Shown one piece after another: positions 60,439 through 64,000 of a stretch of 64,000 nt of DNA. The translations under genes were made by a program, and so were the position numbers. How positions within the stretch are numbered: the first letter of the stretch is position 1; each line of letters starts with the position of its first letter. Below the pieces are notes generated by a model that made no database searches, was not told the DNA's origin, and saw only the letters and a program-made list of their open reading frames with translations. This DNA comes from Christensenellaceae bacterium. GTDB taxonomy: Bacteria; Bacillota; Clostridia; Christensenellales; CAG-138. The DNA lies in assembly GCA_031261085.1 (NCBI GenBank), contig JAISKB010000004.1, positions 124,001 through 188,000 on the forward strand, written 5' to 3'.

Positions 60439-60858
60439 TTATACAAGCTGCCCCAGCAGCTGTTCAATGGCGGATTGGATTTGTTCCATTGTGCTTTTAT
60501 ACGAATCGAGCGCTTTGCCATAAGGATCCTGTATATCCTGCGCGCGCAGCGTGCCGATTTTTTGCCCGGACAGCGCCTGCCCAAGCGCGCTTTGCTGTGC
60601 GCGCGTCATGCACAGCACCAAGTCCGCTTCCCGCAGCATGCGCGGCGTAATTTGGCGGGACAGCCTATCGGGGATTGGCACCCCCGCCGCCCGCAGCGCG
60701 GCTTGCGCTTCATCCGAAACCGGCTCGCCACCCGCAGCAAGCCCGGCGGATGCCGCCCGCCAGCCCATACCCAACGCCTGCGCCCTATGGTTAAACAGCG
60801 CTTCGGCCATGGGGCTGCGGCAGGTATTGCCGGTGCATACAAACAGCACGGTCTTCAT
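60439..60858 (-). CDS. ywlE: Low-molecular-weight phosphatase, probably arginine phosphatase YwlE
   Basis: 139 aa. The active-site loop CTGNTCRSPMAEALF is the CX5R phosphatase signature, and the general acid lies in IQDPYGKALDSY. The loop has Thr (GNTCR) where tyrosine phosphatases usually have Ile/Leu (GNICR); in YwlE this Thr selects phosphoarginine. Gene order next to tsaC and rpiB matches ywlE. The partner kinase McsB is not in this window. The ATG overlaps the tsaC stop. Confidence 0.9.
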   Translation of the reverse strand: MKTVLFVCTGNTCRSPMAEALFNHRAQALGMGWRAASAGLAAGGEPVSDEAQAALRAAGVPIPDRLSRQITPRMLREADLVLCMTRAQQSALGQALSGQKIGTLRAQDIQDPYGKALDSYKSTMEQIQSAIEQLLGQLV

Positions 60859-61913
60859 AGCGGCACCCCCGGCTGCAGCACCGCAAACCCCGCCGCCCGC
60901 AGCAGGCGGTTCATGTAGGCCAGGCCCATATCGCTTTCATCCAGGGGTTCACACAAAATCAGGTCGGCCGCGCCATCGTCATAGCTGCGCAGGGCGGCAA
61001 ATAGATTGGCGCAGAGCGTTGACGGGTTTTTTCTGTCGCCTATTATAGCATATTCGCGGTTGCAATAGAAGCCCCGCGTTTGCTCCGTGGCAAAAATGAC
61101 GCAGCGCTTGCCCGCCCTGCCCGCAACATCGTACGCGGCGCAAATGCTGGAGGCTATGGCGCGGGGCGAGCCGGGCGGCGCGATGCGCACCTCGGCCTGC
61201 GGGGCATAGTGCTTATACTTCATGCCGGGCGACGCGGCGGCTTCCCCTTCTTTTAAGGGCGACAAAATAGCGGGGGAGAGCGCCACGGCGCCTATAACGG
61301 CTTCTATCATCTCGCGCGTGATGCCGCCGGGCCGCAGTATGGTGGGCTGGCCAAGTAGGGATAGCACGGTGGATTCCACCCCCACCTCGCAGGGCCCGCC
61401 ATCGAGTATCACGTCGATTTTACCATCCAAATCCCGCTTTACATGCGCGGCCGTGGTGGGGCTGGGCTTGCCCGAAAGGTTGGCGCTGGGCGCGGCCACC
61501 GGCACCCCCGCCGCGCGCAGGAGCGCGAGCGCGGTTTTATGGCTGGGCATGCGCACGGCCACGGTGCCCAGGCCCGCCGTTACCGCATCGGGCACACAGG
61601 CCGCGCGGTCATACACCAGCGTGAGCGGGCCGGGCCAAAACGCGTCCATCAGCTGCCGGGCCTTTTCGGGCACGCGCGTCCACAAATCCTTGGCGTCGCT
61701 CTTGCGCGCAACGTGCAAAATAAGCGGGTTATCGCCGGGGCGGCCCTTGGCCTCGAATATGCGCAGCACGGCTTCCTCGTTTAGCCCATCCGCGCCCAGG
61801 CCATACACCGTTTCGGTCGGGAACGCCACCAGCCCGCCGGCGCGCAGCACCTGCCCGGCCAGCTTGGTCCCGTTTTCTTTTTGGGTGACGGCGTTATAAT
61901 ACTGCGTTTTCAT
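60855..61913 (-). CDS. L-threonylcarbamoyladenylate synthase (Sua5/YwlC type)
   Basis: 352 aa. Makes threonylcarbamoyl-AMP from threonine, bicarbonate and ATP for the t6A modification at position 37 of ANN-decoding tRNAs. The YrdC domain has GGLVAFPTETVYGLGAD, KGRPGDNPLILHV, FWPGPLTLV and PSANLSGKPSPT. A linker and the Sua5 C-terminal domain follow (KYKHYAPQAEV, CNREYAIIGDRKN), so it is the long form. Starts 3 bases after prfA. Confidence 0.96.
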   Translation of the reverse strand: MKTQYYNAVTQKENGTKLAGQVLRAGGLVAFPTETVYGLGADGLNEEAVLRIFEAKGRPGDNPLILHVARKSDAKDLWTRVPEKARQLMDAFWPGPLTLVYDRAACVPDAVTAGLGTVAVRMPSHKTALALLRAAGVPVAAPSANLSGKPSPTTAAHVKRDLDGKIDVILDGGPCEVGVESTVLSLLGQPTILRPGGITREMIEAVIGAVALSPAILSPLKEGEAAASPGMKYKHYAPQAEVRIAPPGSPRAIASSICAAYDVAGRAGKRCVIFATEQTRGFYCNREYAIIGDRKNPSTLCANLFAALRSYDDGAADLILCEPLDESDMGLAYMNRLLRAAGFAVLQPGVPL

Positions 61914-61916
61914 AGC

Positions 61917-62993
61917 TTACGCCTGCGCGTCTTCGCCCGAAAGCTGTGCGGCGCGCTCCGCGATATTGAGCGCGTCTATCACCTCGTCCATATCCCCATC
62001 CAAAAAGCTCTCCAGCCTATATAGCGTGAGGTTAATGCGGTGATCCGTCACCCGCCCTTGGGGGAAGTTGTAGGTGCGTATGCGCTCGCTGCGGTCGCCG
62101 CTGCCCACCATGGATTTGCGGGCCCCGGCCTCCTTGGCGTTCTTCTCGCTTTGATACAGCTCCAGCAGGCGGCTCTTGAGCACCCGCATGGCCTTATCTC
62201 TATTTTTAAACTGGCTGCGTTCATCCTGGCATTGCACCACCAGCCCGGTGGGCAGGTGCGTGATGCGGATGGCGCTCTCGGTTTTATTCACATGCTGGCC
62301 CCCCGCGCCCCCCGCGCGGTAGGTATCTATTTGTAACTCCTTCGGGTCGATATCCACCTCCACATCCTCGGCCTCGGGCAGCACGGCCACGGTAGCCGCG
62401 CTGGTGTGTATGCGCCCCTGCGACTCGGTTTCGGGCACCCGCTGCACGCGGTGTACGCCGCTCTCGTATTTCATGCGGGAATATGCGCCCCGGCCCGAGA
62501 GCGAAAGCGTCACTTCCTTTACGCCGCCCATCTCGGTCATGTTGTCGTTTAAAAATTCCGCCTTGTAGCCGTGCCGCTCGGCATAGCGCTGGTACATGCG
62601 CAGCAGGTTGCCGCCAAACAGCGCGGCTTCATCGCCGCCCGTTCCCGCGCGTATCTCGATGATGACGTTCTTCTCATCGTTTGGGTCCTTGGGCAGCAGC
62701 ATGACCTTGAGCTGCTCGGTGAGCTGCTCGGCCTTTTGGCTCAGCTCGTTGAGCTCGGCATGCACCAGCTCGCGCATCTCGGCATCCAAGTGCTCGTTTA
62801 GCATAGCCTTGCAATCCTGCGCGGCGCAAACCGCCCCGTTATAGGCGTCGTAGGCCGTCACAAGCTCCTCCAGCCCCGCGCGCTCCCGGCCCATATCCCG
62901 CCACAGCGCCGCATCCTGCATGGCGTCGGGCTGGCTCAGCAAGCGCGTCAGCTCCTCGTATCTGTCTTTTATTCCCTGTAATTTGCCCAGCAT
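61917..62993 (-). CDS. prfA: Peptide chain release factor 1
   Basis: 358 aa from ATG at 62993, with GGGAGAAG upstream; the ORF-track start at 63221 runs back through prmC in another frame. Recognises UAA and UAG stop codons. GGQ is in [18 protein letters not shown] and the stop-codon tripeptide region is ERHGYKAEF...; the codon-reading PxT-type loop is [13 protein letters not shown]. The glutamine of GGQ is the substrate of PrmC, encoded immediately upstream. Confidence 0.98.
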   Translation of the reverse strand: MLGKLQGIKDRYEELTRLLSQPDAMQDAALWRDMGRERAGLEELVTAYDAYNGAVCAAQDCKAMLNEHLDAEMRELVHAELNELSQKAEQLTEQLKVMLLPKDPNDEKNVIIEIRAGTGGDEAALFGGNLLRMYQRYAERHGYKAEFLNDNMTEMGGVKEVTLSLSGRGAYSRMKYESGVHRVQRVPETESQGRIHTSAATVAVLPEAEDVEVDIDPKELQIDTYRAGGAGGQHVNKTESAIRITHLPTGLVVQCQDERSQFKNRDKAMRVLKSRLLELYQSEKNAKEAGARKSMVGSGDRSERIRTYNFPQGRVTDHRINLTLYRLESFLDGDMDEVIDALNIAERAAQLSGEDAQA

Positions 62994-63016
62994 AGCTTCT
63001 TCTCCCGGTTTCGCAT

Positions 63017-63835
63017 TTATAGGCCTTCGCCCTTTACATAGAGCACCACGCGCTCCACGCCGCAAACATCCTTTTTTGTTTCGCCGCCGCCCAGCAGCCG
63101 CAGCACGGCTCCAGCCTGGCCTTGGCCCACCTCCAGCGCCAGCAGCCCGCCCGGCTTTAGGTGCGCCGCGTAGCCCGCCGCAATGCGGCGGTAGTACGTT
63201 AGGCCATCCTCGCCGCCGCAAAGCGCTAGCTTAGGCTCCCTTTGTACCTCGGGCTGCAGCGCGGCCAGCTCCCCGGCGGGTATATAGGGTGGGTTGCAGC
63301 AGATTACGTCATACCCCTCGCCCACCGCCTGGAACATATCGCTGCGCAGCACCTTGGCCCGCACCCCGTGGCGCGCGGCATTTTGCGCGGCCAGCTTTAG
63401 GCAGGCGGGGCTGATATCCGCCAGCGTCACCTCGAAGCCGCCCAGCACCGCCAGGCTTATGCCTATGCACCCGGTGCCGCAGCACAAATCCAGCAGCCTG
63501 CCCCCGTCGACCTTGGCGAGCACGGCCTCGCACAGCGTTTCGGTATCCTGCCTGGGTATCAGCGCGCCCTCGCGCACCGCAAACGGCAGGCCCATAAATT
63601 CCCACTCGCCCACTATATATTGCAGCGGCTCGCGCGCAAGCCTTCGCCTTATACAAGCCTGCAGCGCCGCCTGATATTGCGCGGGAAATACCGTGTGCAG
63701 TTGGGCGGCCAATGCGCTTGGGTGTAATCCCAGCACATGGCACACCAGCAGCCGCGCTTGCTGCGCGGCCTCCTCACCGGCGGCAGGCAGCAGTTCGCTT
63801 GCCGTTTTGTGCAGCGCCTCGGCCACGCTGCTCAC
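63017..63835 (-). CDS. prmC: Release factor glutamine methyltransferase
   Basis: 272 aa. SAM-dependent N5-methylation of the GGQ glutamine in release factors. The N-terminal helical domain is followed by [17 protein letters not shown], the SAM loop [16 protein letters not shown] and the catalytic [13 protein letters not shown] at 63835 overlaps the stop of the preceding gene. 23 bases separate it from prfA, its substrate protein. Confidence 0.96.
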   Translation of the reverse strand: MSSVAEALHKTASELLPAAGEEAAQQARLLVCHVLGLHPSALAAQLHTVFPAQYQAALQACIRRRLAREPLQYIVGEWEFMGLPFAVREGALIPRQDTETLCEAVLAKVDGGRLLDLCCGTGCIGISLAVLGGFEVTLADISPACLKLAAQNAARHGVRAKVLRSDMFQAVGEGYDVICCNPPYIPAGELAALQPEVQREPKLALCGGEDGLTYYRRIAAGYAAHLKPGGLLALEVGQGQAGAVLRLLGGGETKKDVCGVERVVLYVKGEGL

Positions 63836-64000
63836 GCCGGGCTTTGCTCCGGCTCCGCCGCTTGCTCCCCGGCCTGCCCGGCCGCCTCGCGCTCCGCCTT
63901 GTTTTTCGCCACGCAGGCGCGGGCTTCCTCATCCGGCAGCATCGCCAGGTTAAAGGCGGCTATCGCCACCTCTATCATATCCTCGGTGGGTTCCTTGGTG
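63832..64000 (-). CDS. DUF1385/YqhQ-like protein, C-terminal end only
   Basis: A minus-strand frame enters from the right edge and ends at TGA (63834-63832). About 55 residues are visible: TKEPTEDMIEVAIAAFNLA, then a charged Ala/Glu-rich tail. The (T/R)xEPxxxMxEVAIAA ending is what I know from YqhQ (DUF1385) membrane proteins, which often precede prmC-prfA in clostridia. The assignment rests on this short motif and synteny. The tail is unusually long. Confidence 0.65.
   Translation of the reverse strand, partial: TKEPTEDMIEVAIAAFNLAMLPDEEARACVAKNKAEREAAGQAGEQAAEPEQSPA

Noticed and set aside
62994-63221. N-terminal extension of prfA in the ORF track
   Set aside because: It overlaps prmC in another frame; RF1 begins with [15 protein letters not shown] at 62993 after a proper SD.

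Overview
This window looks like chromosomal DNA from a GC-rich, anaerobic, Gram-positive bacterium of the class Clostridia. The supporting signs are a T-box riboswitch, LPXTG-type surface proteins, a DnaD/DnaC-type primosome pair, an Fhs/FchA/FolD one-carbon operon, a bacterial V-type ATPase with the ntp gene order, and the Firmicutes cluster yqhQ-prmC-prfA-tsaC-ywlE-rpiB-upp. I cannot name the species. No rRNA, tRNA, CRISPR array, transposase, integrase or phage gene was recognised.

Layout, left to right. (1) 1-6053, plus strand: the 3' end of a sensor histidine kinase; a promoter and T-box leader whose specifier reads UAC (Tyr); a tyrosine phenol-lyase/tryptophanase-family gene; then fhs-fchA-folD, closed by a terminator. 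(2) 6063-13336, minus strand: a copper operon read right to left as HMA-SafE-cupredoxin fusion, 39-aa membrane protein, DUF2318-like protein, CopA ATPase, response regulator, sensor kinase. (3) 13477-46743: two giant paralogous LPxTG surface proteins (about 5,426 and 3,932 aa), both on the minus strand and each with a long AT-rich leader. They flank a small metabolic cassette: aldo/keto reductase and iron alcohol dehydrogenase (minus), divergent MerR regulator and GalM (plus). (4) 47232-50327, minus strand: dnaD-dnaC and a secreted protein resembling the N-terminal domain of M1 peptidases. (5) 50459-59007, minus strand: a nine-gene V-type ATPase operon whose rotor subunit carries the Na+-site residues. 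(6) 59289-64000, minus strand: upp, rpiB, ywlE, tsaC, prfA, prmC and the end of a YqhQ-like gene.

How the parts may work together. The T-box and the substrate-side residues of the lyase both point to tyrosine, so the enzyme is probably switched on when tRNA-Tyr is uncharged. FolD has lost the lysine needed for cyclohydrolase activity, and the dedicated cyclohydrolase FchA sits next to it, so the one-carbon operon divides that labour between two proteins. The copper operon joins sensing (kinase and regulator), export (CopA) and cell-surface copper handling (cupredoxin fusion, DUF2318). The giant surface proteins are probable adhesins or stalk proteins; they share one collinear domain order, and the larger has gained eight SdrD-B-like domains, six of them as three tandem copies of a two-domain module. 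Control elements visible by eye include a strong promoter with symmetric repeats ahead of giant gene 1, a MerR-type 19-bp-spacer promoter overlapping the merR promoter, and a palindrome upstream of copA.

Limits: everything here was read by eye. Comparisons with known proteins use family sequences from memory, and domain borders in the giant proteins are approximate.
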